Shown in pieces: positions 7,881 through 17,131 of a stretch of DNA of 52,642 bases. The stretch is from Myxococcales bacterium (GTDB lineage: Bacteria > Myxococcota_A > UBA9042 > UBA3505), in NCBI GenBank assembly GCA_002728755.1, contig PBVT01000013.1:1-52642 (forward strand). The letters are read 5' to 3'. Below the pieces are notes generated by a model that was not told the DNA's origin, did not search any database, and saw only the letters and a program-made list of their open reading frames with translations. A program made the translations under genes and the position numbers. Positions within the stretch are counted from its first letter, which is position 1. Each line of letters starts with the position of its first letter.

Positions 7881-10800
7881 TTAGGGCGCGGCACCCATCA
7901 GAGAGGTGTCTCGTTGTTGGATAGCGTCTACAGATTCTGGGTCCACGCCATGTTCGGCTTGTGACCTCTGGCTCAAGGGGATGCAGCGCATAAACACCTG
8001 TTCGAGGTCTTCTCGTTCCAGGAGGGACCGGGCGGTGGTGCTCTGCGTCAATTCCATATGACGGGTGATGAGCTGGATCAGCTTTTCTACGTCTGGCGGG
8101 GTCAGTTCCACGGGAGTGATGTAGTCGCGATTCAGCATCTCCCTTTTCTCTCGGCGGCAGAAGATCTCTCCCCCCGTCATTCCGGCCCCCACATTGTGAG
8201 ACATCTGGTCCAGAATCAAGACGGTGCCTGCGGTCATATACCCACAAGCGTGCATTCCAACCCCATGGACGACAGTCGTTGCGCCGCTATTACGCACGGC
8301 GAAGCGGTCTCCTGCGTGGCCGCGGACGAAGAGCTCTCCGCCGGTGGCGCCATAGAGTGCGCAGTTGCCTATGATCGAGCTGATCTCCGGATCAAGGCGC
8401 GCCTCTGTGGCGGGTACGATTACAACCCGCCCTCCAGACATGGATTTGCAGACCGAGTCGTTTGCCTCTCCCTCCAGTCGTAGGGACAACCCGTCTACCA
8501 TGAACACACCGAAGCCCTGTCCTGCGGATCCTGTGAATCGAAGGTCTACCTCTTCCGTGGAGAGGCTGGGCGAGCTCGGAGTCTCGTGGGTAAGGTTTTT
8601 GATATGTTCGAGGTGCCGTTCCTTCGCGATTTGACCGCAGACGTGGGCTGGTATCGCACGGTCTGTGGAGCGAATCCCGTAATCCAGAACGAGGGGACTG
8701 GCACCATTTCTGGCATTTTGGACGCCCTGACTGATCCGTTGGTTCAGCTCTGTGGTCTGGCGCGCATAGATCGAATCGCTGTAATCGCTGCCTTCAATCG
8801 ATGGTTTCGCTTCCAACTTCAAGCGTTCCAGGTTGAGTCCCCGGTGTGCCATCAATGTAATGTCGCGCCCGTTATCCTCGAGGATCGACGACCGACCGAT
8901 GATCTCATCCAGGCTATGGACTCCAATCTCGCCGAGAATGTTACGTACATCCTGCGCCAGATAGCGACAGAGCCGGATAATTTCGTCTACATCGCCACGG
9001 TATTTGGCTGTGAATTTTTCCGCGTGGGTTGCGATGCCGCGAGGACAGGTGTTCTGTTCGCAGACACGGGCCATAATGCAGCCCTGTGCGACAAGTAGAA
9101 GTTTTCCGAAGCCGAACTCGTCGGCTCCAAGAGCCGCCGCGATTACAATATCGGTGCCGTTGGAGAGTCCACCATCGACTCGTAGCGACACGTGGTTACG
9201 CAGATCCTGTTCGCAGAGCGTTTGGTGAACCTCGGCCAGTCCGATCTCCCAGGGTATCCCCGAATGCTTCATGGATACGAGAGTCGCAGCGCCCGTTCCG
9301 CCGTCTCCTCCCGAGATCTGGATAATGTCGGCACCGGCCTTTACGACCCCGGCTGCAATGGTGCCGATGTTTACCCCAGCCACGAGTTTGACGCAGATCG
9401 AATGGTCGGGTGCGAGTTGTCGTAACTCGAAGATGAGCTGTTTCAGATCTTCGATGCTGTAGATATCGTGCATCGGCGGTGGAGAGATCAGATCGACCCC
9501 TGGGGTAGAATGGCGGGCATGCGCGATATTCGCATCGACCTTAACGGCCATGAGCTGGCCACCTTCGCCGGGCTTCGCTCCCTGCGCGATTTTGATCTCT
9601 ATCTCATCTCCGGAGATCAGATATTGTGCCGTAACGCCGAACCGACCCGAGGCGACCTGCTTGGTGGAGGCGCAGGTACCATCGATGGCGTAATACGGGT
9701 TTTCCCCGCCTTCACCACTATTGCTACGTGCTCCGATGGCTTCCATGGCCTTGATAATGTCCCGTTGGGATTTGGCGTTGATCGCACCGTAGGACATGGC
9801 GCCGGCCCCAAATCGACGTAAGATATCGGCTTCTGGTTCCACCTCTTCGAGGGGGATCGCGGGGCCAACGCTTCCAATCTGGAAGAGATGACGGAGGTTT
9901 GTGGGGGAGAGGGAACTGCTGAGCTTCAGATATTGGGCGTATTGTTCGCGGCCGTCGGCGCTCTCTGGCTCGTGCTCGAGCATCGCGTGTATCTGGCGAG
10001 CGTGGGCGCTTGTCATGGAGTGAAGCTCGCCTCGTTTGAGTCGCGCTTGCTCTTTCATCAGATAGGGATTGGGGAGAGGTTGATTCACCGGGCTCGCCTG
10101 GGTCGTGTTCTTTAACACAAGCTCTGCCAGGCCATTGAGATCATACCCTCCTACGGGGCTACCGAGTCCTCGGAAGTACTTTCGAATGATCTCTTCGCCC
10201 AGACCAACAGTACAGAAGAGCTTGGAGCTGCGGTAGCTGCGGGCCACACTGATACCCATCTTACTCATGATCTTCAGCAAGCCACCTTCAAGTGCTTTCA
10301 AGACCTGGTTTCGCGCCTCTTCCAGAGGGGAGCCATCTTTGACCGCGATAGCTTCGGCTAATTCCAGGGGGAGTACGGGACACACTGCTGTGGCACCAAA
10401 GCTGATTAGTGCTGCCACATGGTGGGAGGTTCGGACTTCTCCACTCGCCACTACGATGCTGCATTCCAGGCGTGCTCCTCGATTGTCTAACTCGCGCACC
10501 AGAGAGCGCAGAGCGAGAAGAGCGGGCAGGGGAGGGGCGTCAGGACTTGCCAACCGGTCGGTTAAGAGCAGAATCCGGGCCCCTTTTCGTACCGCTTCGA
10601 TGGCCTCTTCACCGAGCTCGCTTAAACGCTTTCGAAAGGCATGGGCTCCTCCCTCGCGGGAGAAGTGGGTGTGCAGTTCGACGGTTGCGTGCCCCAGGGG
10701 CGGAGAGTCGGACCGGCTGAGCTCGCGTAAATATGCGTAGGCTCCCAGATCCAGGATAGGACTCGGATGGGTGATGCCCGGCATGGGTGGTAGAAGCTCT

Positions 10801-12335
10801 TTGGGGGAGAAGATGTTGGGTTGCTTACCCAGGTGAACTTCTAGATCTGTGACAAGGCGCTCGCGGAGGTAGTCTAGAGGTGGGTTCGTTACCTGCGCGA
10901 AGGTCTGATAGAAGAAATCGAAAAAGGAACGGGGCTGCTCCGACAGGACCGTGAGTCGGGCGGTATCTCCCATGGAACCGATGGGTTCAAGGCCTGTTCG
11001 AATCATTGGTAGGACGACGCGTGTCTTTTCTTCTTCGGAGAAGAGATAGAGTCCCTGGCGTTCCAAAGCCCAGGACTCATGGGCTTCGGGATGCGAAGGG
11101 ATTGGGCTAAGCCGCGCGTCGAATCCTGCGCTTTCGTTCTCTCTCGAGAGGCTCGGATCACGGAAGTGCACCTCTCCACTTTCCAGGTCGAATCGAATCG
11201 CGGACCCAGCGCTTAAGGCGCCTTTGGCGAGGATCTGATCCTCGGGTACCGTGAAGACTCCGGCCTCGGAAGCCAGATAGAAATAGTCGTCGCTGACGGA
11301 CCAGCGACAGGGTCGAAACCCATTCCGATCGAGACGGGCGCCGACGGTCAGACCATCGCAATAGCTGATGAAAGCGGGGCCATCCCACGCCTCCATGGCG
11401 CGGCTCCAGAAGGCGTAGTAGCCGTTCGTACGGGCCGCTGGGGGAACCATGATGGCCAGGACATCTTCGGTATGCGGCATACTGCTGCGATACTTTAGGG
11501 CTTCGACCATTCCATTGAGTGAGCCGGAGTCACTGGCGTTATGGTGTGTGAGCAGCTCGTCGGGGGGGAGCCCCAGGTTCTGCTCACGAGCATAGGCGCT
11601 GGATTGATTCCCCTTTATGGTGTTGATCTCGCCGTTATGGGCGATCATTCGGAATGGCTGCGCTTTGTCCCAGTCGGTTCGAGTATTTGTACTGAAACGG
11701 CGGTGAAAGACACCAAATCGCGTCTTAAAGGCTGGATTGCGAAGATCATCATAGAACTTTGGCAGATCTTCGGCGCGAGTAAGAGCCTTATAAACGATGG
11801 TACGCGTGGAAAGAGAGGTGAAATAGAACTGCTGCGAGATCCCACCCTGTTTCATCGTCGTACGCACACGCTGTTTCGCTAGATAGAGCTGTTGGCTGAA
11901 CGAGGCGTCGGTTCTACAGCTCTGTGGCCAGGCGATAATCGCGTGAATAATCTCCGGCTGTGTCTCCCGAGCCATAGGGCCCAATACGTCTGGGTTGGTG
12001 GGCACTGCGCGATACCCGACGACCTCGAGTCCCATAGAGAGAAAGGTCTGCTCGAAGATATCGAGGGCTCGACGACGATGTTCCGGTGGGGTCAGGACGA
12101 AGAGCGTCGCCACAGCGACCTCGCCAGGCTGGTAGCCCAGAAGATCGAAGGGAATGTCCACCATAACGCCACAGCCATCTCCCGTCAGTCCATCGGCCAG
12201 GAAGCCCCCACGATGTTCTACACACATGATGGCCTTCAGAGTTGCCTGAAGGGTCTCGTGAGATGCTTCTCCACGACGGCTGGCTACAAAGCCAACGCCA
12301 CAGGCGGAATGTTCATTTGGAGGGGCGAGGAGCAT
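7881..12335 (-). CDS. gltB: Glutamate synthase large (alpha) subunit
   Basis: 1484 residues, normal for the family. Makes two glutamates from glutamine and 2-oxoglutarate. The N-terminal glutamine amidotransferase starts with Cys12 in HSACGVGF; mature enzymes of this class have this Cys exposed at the N-terminus after propeptide removal. Next come the central domain and the FMN-binding synthase domain with GGDGGTGAA and the 3Fe-4S cysteines in GCIMARVCEQNTCPRG (C-x5-C-x4-C; encoded near 9035-9090). The C-terminal GXGXG beta-helix contains repeated Gly motifs (GSAGQGFGVF, GATGGELFVRG). The small subunit gltD is not next to it in this window, so it must be elsewhere or replaced by another reductase. 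A dyad like the TetR-family operators of the neighbouring operon lies upstream at 12464-12477. Confidence 0.97.
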   Translation of the reverse strand: MLLAPPNEHSACGVGFVASRRGEASHETLQATLKAIMCVEHRGGFLADGLTGDGCGVMVDIPFDLLGYQPGEVAVATLFVLTPPEHRRRALDIFEQTFLSMGLEVVGYRAVPTNPDVLGPMARETQPEIIHAIIAWPQSCRTDASFSQQLYLAKQRVRTTMKQGGISQQFYFTSLSTRTIVYKALTRAEDLPKFYDDLRNPAFKTRFGVFHRRFSTNTRTDWDKAQPFRMIAHNGEINTIKGNQSSAYAREQNLGLPPDELLTHHNASDSGSLNGMVEALKYRSSMPHTEDVLAIMVPPAARTNGYYAFWSRAMEAWDGPAFISYCDGLTVGARLDRNGFRPCRWSVSDDYFYLASEAGVFTVPEDQILAKGALSAGSAIRFDLESGEVHFRDPSLSRENESAGFDARLSPIPSHPEAHESWALERQGLYLFSEEEKTRVVLPMIRTGLEPIGSMGDTARLTVLSEQPRSFFDFFYQTFAQVTNPPLDYLRERLVTDLEVHLGKQPNIFSPKELLPPMPGITHPSPILDLGAYAYLRELSRSDSPPLGHATVELHTHFSREGGAHAFRKRLSELGEEAIEAVRKGARILLLTDRLASPDAPPLPALLALRSLVRELDNRGARLECSIVVASGEVRTSHHVAALISFGATAVCPVLPLELAEAIAVKDGSPLEEARNQVLKALEGGLLKIMSKMGISVARSYRSSKLFCTVGLGEEIIRKYFRGLGSPVGGYDLNGLAELVLKNTTQASPVNQPLPNPYLMKEQARLKRGELHSMTSAHARQIHAMLEHEPESADGREQYAQYLKLSSSLSPTNLRHLFQIGSVGPAIPLEEVEPEADILRRFGAGAMSYGAINAKSQRDIIKAMEAIGARSNSGEGGENPYYAIDGTCASTKQVASGRFGVTAQYLISGDEIEIKIAQGAKPGEGGQLMAVKVDANIAHARHSTPGVDLISPPPMHDIYSIEDLKQLIFELRQLAPDHSICVKLVAGVNIGTIAAGVVKAGADIIQISGGDGGTGAATLVSMKHSGIPWEIGLAEVHQTLCEQDLRNHVSLRVDGGLSNGTDIVIAAALGADEFGFGKLLLVAQGCIMARVCEQNTCPRGIATHAEKFTAKYRGDVDEIIRLCRYLAQDVRNILGEIGVHSLDEIIGRSSILEDNGRDITLMAHRGLNLERLKLEAKPSIEGSDYSDSIYARQTTELNQRISQGVQNARNGASPLVLDYGIRSTDRAIPAHVCGQIAKERHLEHIKNLTHETPSSPSLSTEEVDLRFTGSAGQGFGVFMVDGLSLRLEGEANDSVCKSMSGGRVVIVPATEARLDPEISSIIGNCALYGATGGELFVRGHAGDRFAVRNSGATTVVHGVGMHACGYMTAGTVLILDQMSHNVGAGMTGGEIFCRREKREMLNRDYITPVELTPPDVEKLIQLITRHMELTQSTTARSLLEREDLEQVFMRCIPLSQRSQAEHGVDPESVDAIQQRDTSLMGAAP

Positions 12336-12463
12336 GGGATCGGGGGATTCCTTGGAGATTATTTCGTGCTGCTATCGTTGCATAGCTCTCCAATCCACCC
12401 GAGGTGGCATCGGAAACCTCGCTAGCGACATTTCATATGGGACGGGATTTTTATATGACTATT

Positions 12464-12477
12464 CTGCCGATTGGCAG
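12464..12477. promoter_or_regulatory. Dyad operator, site 1 (CTGCCGATTGGCAG)
   Basis: A 14-bp dyad with one mismatched pair, in the divergent region between gltB and the biosynthetic operon. It matches the consensus CTRCCGAT-YGKYAG shared with 12731-12744, 12754-12767 and 20498-20511. Likely bound by the TetR-family protein encoded at 17132-17773 (inference). Confidence 0.6.
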
Positions 12478-12720
12478 ATTTGAGGTGAATATGGAGAGTC
12501 CGTCATGAAACGTCAAGCTTTGTTCTGCTCCCGCCGCTCCCTTGATCTGGTTAGGCCGGGTGGAGCAATTCTTTTGTAGGCCACATCAGAGGGCGTTGGA
12601 CCCGGTTTTCACCCCGAAAACCGCCGGTCTAATCTCACAAAATATATGTTCTGTTCGATAAAAACGGGTTCGTTAGAAATAAAAAAACGCAATAAAAAGA
12701 GGGAGTTGTTGAGATAGTGG

Positions 12721-12772
12721 TTGACAAAACCTACCGATTGTTAGATTAAGAACCTACCGATCGTTAGATTAA
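12721..12772 (+). promoter_or_regulatory. Operon promoter with two tandem operators
   Basis: TTGACA at 12721-12726 is followed 4 bases later by a direct repeat of 22 bases (12728-12749 and 12751-12772) with a single difference. Each repeat carries an imperfect dyad, CTACCGATTGTTAG (12731-12744) and CTACCGATCGTTAG (12754-12767). The first operator fills the spacer behind the -35 box; the -10 is weak (TAGATT or GATTAA around 12742-12749). Centres are 23 bp apart. Repression by the operon's own TetR protein is the simplest reading. Confidence 0.72.
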
Positions 12773-12815
12773 TGTTTGTTTACGGGCTTTTTTAACAGCC
12801 CAAATGGAGTGCTCG

Positions 12816-13493
12816 ATGTCCAGTTACGTACCAGAATTATCTTCTATCGAAGGTCTCAAGCGGATCGAGGAATTCGATCGCGATCAGATGGCGGGCCTTT
12901 GCCTGGAAGAGACACATGCGGTCTACCCCCACCAGCAGATCTACGGGAAGTATTGTACCATCGAAGAGTACATCAATTGCCCACCCGAAGATGTGTTCCA
13001 ATACCTTGCGGATGGGCGTTCATTAGAAGAATGGACGTGGAGTACACGCGACTTCGTGCCGACCGATGAGCCCGGTTTGATGATGGGCTGGGATCGATTG
13101 GCGGACGATACCAAGATCTATTGCCGCACGATCTCGAACGCAGACGCGATGACGGTGGATTACCACTGCGCATGGGATCAGGGAGAGCATCTCTGGATGA
13201 TCTATCTGATGCGTGTGGTTCCAGCACAGCTCGTATTGGGCAAACCGGGATCCGTGGTGCTCTGGTCCAACTGCCATCACCCGAACTACGACGAGAACCC
13301 ATACCCATGGAGTGTGCCGGAAGGACGGGACACCTGGGTCGGGCAGCTGTGGCACTTCTTTTACGCAGGCCACGTCGTCGAAATGCAAAATCTTAAAAAG
13401 ATTCTGGAACACCGGCATGCGACGGGACAAACCATCCGTCCATGGAACAAATCTGCTGGTTCCGAGTCCGAAAAAACAATGACGTTCCAATAG
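12816..13493 (+). CDS. SRPBCC/START-like protein (possible cyclase or ligand carrier)
   Basis: 225 residues from the ATG at 12816, chosen for GGAG 6 bases upstream; an in-frame ATG at 12804 overlaps that site. The stretch EEYINCPPEDVFQYLADGRS followed by an acidic Trp-rich strand is the usual opening of the SRPBCC fold (polyketide cyclase, Bet v1, START-like). These proteins form a hydrophobic cavity that binds or cyclises small molecules. It is the first gene of the operon and its stop overlaps the Shine-Dalgarno AGGAGG of the next gene, so the two are tightly coupled. Not recognised to family level; role as cyclase, dehydratase or binding protein for the pathway's intermediate is inference. 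Confidence 0.72.
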   Translation: MSSYVPELSSIEGLKRIEEFDRDQMAGLCLEETHAVYPHQQIYGKYCTIEEYINCPPEDVFQYLADGRSLEEWTWSTRDFVPTDEPGLMMGWDRLADDTKIYCRTISNADAMTVDYHCAWDQGEHLWMIYLMRVVPAQLVLGKPGSVVLWSNCHHPNYDENPYPWSVPEGRDTWVGQLWHFFYAGHVVEMQNLKKILEHRHATGQTIRPWNKSAGSESEKTMTFQ

Positions 13494-13502
13494 GAGGACA
13501 TG

Positions 13503-14507
13503 ATGATTGGCATCAGTTTAAAAGCAGTCGCTACTGCATTTCCCGAGACAGTACAGCCCAACGATTTCTTTGGAATGGAAGGTAGTCGTCCACAGGGTGG
13601 CATGTTTCGAGGTTCGGAATACCGCCATCATATGGATCCAGGTCAGTCCGCCGTGGACTTGATTTGTGAAGCAACCCAGAAAATACAAGAACAGGTGGGA
13701 GGCGATCTCGCTTCAGAGATCGATATCATTCTCACCAACGTCTCTCTCCCCGATCTGCCCTTCACAGGCTGTGGTGCGGAGGTCGCCAAGGAGCTGGGCG
13801 CCAAGCCAATGTGGGTCTATGACCTACATAGCCAAGGCTGTGTTTCCTTCATCTCCATGATGTCCCTGGCCCAATCTCTGATGACCACGTCATCCGCGCG
13901 AAAGGCGTTAATCTGCAATGTGCAGACCACAGCGGGACGAATCTTCTCAGACGAACAGATTCGTAAATTACCCCAATCCGCGGTACCGGGTGACGGTTGC
14001 GGTGTGGCGTTATTGGAGGTCGGAGATGAGCGTCCAGTGGAGCATATTGTAACGCAATGCTTCTCCGAGAATGCCTCGGATATGGAGATCGCGACGCAAG
14101 ATGGCCGCGACTGGTGGTTACCTGGAAAAACACAATTCTTCGTGAATTTCAGCCGCGAAAAGGTGGCTGCAGTGGTTGCACGTGGGAATCGACTGGTTCC
14201 AGAGGTTGTGCACCAGGCTTGCACGGAAGCAGGGATCGGCACGGATCAGATTGGTACGCTTATTACCAATCAGCCGAACCAGATCTTCCTGCGCAATTGG
14301 CGTGAAGCTCTACAGGTGTCGGAATCACAGCATGTCGACACGTTCTCTGAGCACGGAAACCTCTTTGGCGCAGGTATGCCGGTCTGTATCGAGCGCGCGG
14401 AGCAGGAAGGTAAACTGAAAGGTGATAGTTACCTGGTACTGGGCGGTTTCTCTCATGCTGGCGATTACGCCGCAGCAGCAATTATTCGCTGCAAGGCGGC
14501 GGCGTGA
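13503..14507 (+). CDS. KAS III-like 3-oxoacyl-ACP synthase family enzyme
   Basis: 334 residues from the second of two adjacent ATGs (13500, 13503); AGGAGG at 13492-13497 gives 5-base spacing to the second. Thiolase-fold features: catalytic Cys in HSQGCVSF (Cys114 counting from the first ATG), VPGDGCGVALLEVG, and GNLFGAGMP near the C-terminus, matching the Asn-bearing GN(T)SAA loop (Asn287). The usual catalytic His of the P-H-Q-A-N motif is replaced: the sequence reads TNQPNQ (Asn257). That departs from decarboxylative KAS III enzymes and suggests an acyltransferase or non-decarboxylating condensation instead. It probably takes an acyl thioester and passes the acyl group to a small nucleophile within this pathway. 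Its stop overlaps the GTG start of the next gene. Confidence 0.82.
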   Translation: MIGISLKAVATAFPETVQPNDFFGMEGSRPQGGMFRGSEYRHHMDPGQSAVDLICEATQKIQEQVGGDLASEIDIILTNVSLPDLPFTGCGAEVAKELGAKPMWVYDLHSQGCVSFISMMSLAQSLMTTSSARKALICNVQTTAGRIFSDEQIRKLPQSAVPGDGCGVALLEVGDERPVEHIVTQCFSENASDMEIATQDGRDWWLPGKTQFFVNFSREKVAAVVARGNRLVPEVVHQACTEAGIGTDQIGTLITNQPNQIFLRNWREALQVSESQHVDTFSEHGNLFGAGMPVCIERAEQEGKLKGDSYLVLGGFSHAGDYAAAAIIRCKAAA

Positions 14508-16342
14508 AGACAATGCCAAACAAGACCAACTCTACAACCGCCACGGGAGCGGTAACTGTAGCCGATGCTCTCGCCCACTGCCTGGCGCAGTGGGATGTGG
14601 GGGCCGTATACGGTGTCAGTGGTGCCAATATTGAGAACTTCCATGACGCGATCCATCGTCTTGATGATGAGCGACTCGTCTCGATAGCAGCGCGCTCCGA
14701 GAACGGCGCGGCCTTTATGGCTGATGCCCATGCCCGCGTTCATGGCGGGATTGGGGTCTGCTGCTCTACGTCTGGCGGCGGTATGATGAATCTCGCCGTC
14801 GGCGTCGCAGAAGCCTACCAGGAGGGGATACCTATGCTGGCCATTGTGGGCCAGGTCCCCCGTCGATTCGAAGGGCGTGGTGGCTTCCAGGATTCCTCGG
14901 GTATTGGCTCGACCGTCGATGCCGTAGGCATGTGGAATTCCATCTCCAAGGAGGTTCGTCAGATACGCTCGGCGGAGACGTTCTGGCAAGATCTACACAC
15001 AGTAGTATCTGCTGCGGTCAATGGCCGTAGAGGACCGGGCGTTCTGCTCATCCCCAAAGATGTGTTTGAACAAAAGGTCCCTCGTCCTCCCGCGGACTGG
15101 CCCACGACGCTGCAAAAGATGGTACGGCGGGTGCCACCACCCCTGGCGGATCTCGATCGACTAGTGGCGCAACTGCGTAGAGCCCGTCGTCCCGTCCTGG
15201 TTATGGGACCCATGGTTCGCGAAAGCCGACGGGCGCAAGCTGTGCACTCTTTCGTGCATAGAATGCAGATCCCCGTGGTTACAACGTTGTCGGATATCGG
15301 CGCGTTTCCGAACCATGAAGAGCTGTATCTGGGAACCATCGGTATGGCCGGCCACCCTTCGGCGCATCGCTATATCAACGAGGAAGCGGACTTGATCATC
15401 GTGGCCGGAACAAACCTCGAGCTGATCTTCCGTGCACCTATAGATGCGGCCCTAGAGCGTTGTCCTACGATTTTCGTGGATGATGATCCCTCGTTGGCGA
15501 TGCGTACTTTTAAGACGGCGAGCCCTGTAATCGGAGATGTAGAATGGACCTTCCGCGCACTACTCGACGGCCCTCTTCGTGGAATGTCGTGGGGCGGTCG
15601 CCCAGACGGCTACCAACTGCAAAGATTCCTGCCAAGCTTGGCTGCACCCGTACAGCCCGATGTACATACCAATGGACGCGCGTCTCACGATCTTCTACAG
15701 AGTGAGGCGTTGATGATGTTGCAACGTGCCCTGCCGGAGCGTGGTCAGATCTTATTTGACGCGGGAAATTGTGCGGCTAGCGCCATGCATTACATGACGC
15801 CACCATCGGCAACGTCTACGACCATCGCCCTCGGAATGGGTGGAATGGGCTATGCCATCGCTGGCGCGATCGGTGCCCAGGTGGGTGGAGACATGGCAGA
15901 TCGCACGGTTGTGGTCTGTGGAGATGGCGCATTCCTCATGCTAGGCATGGAAATACATACGGCCGTTGATCTCGGACTGCCCATTCTCTTTGTCGTTCTG
16001 AATAACGGTAAGCACGGCATGTGCGTGACGCGCCAACAACTGTATTTCAAAGGCCGAATCGAGTGTTCCCAGTATGCACGACCATCCCTTGCACAGGTAG
16101 CGCGGGGCTTTGGTAATCCGCGTGCCTTATGGGTGGCGGACGCTGGCGATAAGCGGTCACTGCAGACCGCGCTGGATGACCTTGAGCAATGGGATTGGCA
16201 TGGCCCAGCGGTGTTGGAGCTGCTCATCGATGCCGAAGAAGTACCCCCATTTACCCCGTTCTTGCCGGCCAGCGCGCCAGTGGGAGACGTGACCCCGAAT
16301 AAAAAACGGAAGCAAAACGTGCGGCGTATCCACGCGGCATGA
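14504..16342 (+). CDS. Thiamine-diphosphate-dependent enzyme, acetolactate-synthase/decarboxylase type
   Basis: 612 residues from a GTG at 14504 that overlaps the preceding stop; ATG at 14513 is the alternative. Three ThDP domains: PYR (about 15-185) with the conserved Glu in RSENGAA (Glu66), a central domain (about 205-350), and the PP domain with GDG (473-475) followed 25 residues later by NN (500-501), the metal/ThDP-binding motif. Family members either decarboxylate 2-oxo acids or join the resulting aldehyde to an acceptor. The basic C-terminal tail (NKKRKQNVRR) is unusual. With an aminotransferase and KAS III-like enzyme in the operon, a likely role is processing an aromatic or branched 2-oxo acid into an aldehyde or acyloin (inference). 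Not a housekeeping IlvB: no small subunit or ilvC beside it. Confidence 0.85.
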   Translation: MKTMPNKTNSTTATGAVTVADALAHCLAQWDVGAVYGVSGANIENFHDAIHRLDDERLVSIAARSENGAAFMADAHARVHGGIGVCCSTSGGGMMNLAVGVAEAYQEGIPMLAIVGQVPRRFEGRGGFQDSSGIGSTVDAVGMWNSISKEVRQIRSAETFWQDLHTVVSAAVNGRRGPGVLLIPKDVFEQKVPRPPADWPTTLQKMVRRVPPPLADLDRLVAQLRRARRPVLVMGPMVRESRRAQAVHSFVHRMQIPVVTTLSDIGAFPNHEELYLGTIGMAGHPSAHRYINEEADLIIVAGTNLELIFRAPIDAALERCPTIFVDDDPSLAMRTFKTASPVIGDVEWTFRALLDGPLRGMSWGGRPDGYQLQRFLPSLAAPVQPDVHTNGRASHDLLQSEALMMLQRALPERGQILFDAGNCAASAMHYMTPPSATSTTIALGMGGMGYAIAGAIGAQVGGDMADRTVVVCGDGAFLMLGMEIHTAVDLGLPILFVVLNNGKHGMCVTRQQLYFKGRIECSQYARPSLAQVARGFGNPRALWVADAGDKRSLQTALDDLEQWDWHGPAVLELLIDAEEVPPFTPFLPASAPVGDVTPNKKRKQNVRRIHAA

Positions 16343-16359
16343 CCTGGAGGAGAGGAAAG

Positions 16360-17115
16360 ATGGCCCCCATCACAATAAACCGACACAACATTTTCCAATG
16401 GCTGAAATTTGGTCTGCTCGAGATTGGCCGTGTGATTCGTGCTCTGTTCACCCGAAGTGGTGGACGAGTCACAGCAGTCACTCGTTTCGTTGAGGAGCAT
16501 GCGGAATGTGGCAATCCAGATAGTGTTCTCGATGCAATCGACACCTTCTCCTACGAACAACGGTTCCTTATGAACGTGGGCGATGAGAAGGGTGAGATTT
16601 TGTTACGACACCTGAAAGAAGCCAAGGCTGCCAATGTTCTTGAACTGGGAGCGTATTGTGGCTACTCAGCCGTGTTGATGGGAAAGGAGCTCGCCTCCAA
16701 AGGTGGACGCCTGGTTAGCATTGAGGCGTCTGACCACAACACGCAAATGGCCCGTCGTGTGGTAGCTCGTGCGGGATTGAGTAAGACCGTAGAGTTCCAG
16801 GTGGGTAAGGCCAGTGAACGGATTGACCAACTTGAGGGCCCCTTTGATCTCGTCTTCATCGACCATTGGAAAGATGACTACCTTTCCGATCTGATGCGCC
16901 TACAAGACAATGGTCTGCTCCGTCCTGGATCCCGTATCGTTGCGGATAATGTGGGGATCTTCAGCAAGGCCCTCGAACCGTATCTAAGCTACGTACGTGA
17001 ATCGGAAGAGTTCCATAGCATTCACTACCCCACGCGCATGGAATACAACGATTCTATTGATGATGGTGTTGAGGTCTCGATTTGGCGACCTTCTCCCGAT
17101 GAAATAGCAGCCTGA
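16360..17115 (+). CDS. Catechol O-methyltransferase-like SAM methyltransferase
   Basis: 251 residues from the ATG at 16360, chosen for GGAGGAGAGG just upstream; an ATG at 16339 overlaps the previous stop and is also possible. The match to animal-type COMT is striking: MNVGDEKG (71-78), SAM-binding LELGAYCGYS (94-103), DHWKD (168-172) and ADN (195-197). These supply the Mg-binding Asp168, Asp196 and Asn197 and the general-base Lys171; Glu228 in MEYND corresponds to the catechol-contacting Glu. Known bacterial relatives include SafC of saframycin biosynthesis. Predicted reaction: methyl transfer from SAM to one hydroxyl of a catechol. The N-terminal ~30 residues are amphipathic or weakly hydrophobic. 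It implies that the operon's product or intermediate contains a catechol. Confidence 0.93.
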   Translation: MAPITINRHNIFQWLKFGLLEIGRVIRALFTRSGGRVTAVTRFVEEHAECGNPDSVLDAIDTFSYEQRFLMNVGDEKGEILLRHLKEAKAANVLELGAYCGYSAVLMGKELASKGGRLVSIEASDHNTQMARRVVARAGLSKTVEFQVGKASERIDQLEGPFDLVFIDHWKDDYLSDLMRLQDNGLLRPGSRIVADNVGIFSKALEPYLSYVRESEEFHSIHYPTRMEYNDSIDDGVEVSIWRPSPDEIAA

Positions 17116-17131
17116 GGCGGGGTTTCAGATC

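Larger units (their letters stand above)
12336..12815. other. 480-base divergent intergenic region
   Basis: Contains no gene I can support. It holds the dyad at 12464-12477, a 7-bp hairpin (ggttttc-acccc-gaaaacc, 12604-12622) followed by AT-rich DNA, and the TTGACA box with two tandem operators that drive the plus-strand operon. The AT-rich stretch 12640-12780 contrasts with the genes on either side. Confidence 0.7.

Noticed and set aside
7879..7908. Classic transposon target-site duplication
   Set aside because: Thirty bases is too long for known target duplications and no transposase or terminal repeats lie in the insert; a recombination footprint is kept instead.
7786..8247. Minus-strand frame of 153 codons overlapping the gltB end
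   Set aside because: It is an out-of-frame shadow of gltB with Arg/His-rich content.
12540..12660. tRNA-like or structured RNA in the intergenic region
   Set aside because: A hairpin is present but no T-loop GGTTCGA-type motif, acceptor pairing or anticodon arm could be formed.
14504..16342. Housekeeping acetolactate synthase (ilvB)
   Set aside because: No ilvH or ilvC neighbour, unusual basic tail, and location inside a TetR-controlled operon argue for a pathway-specific ThDP enzyme.
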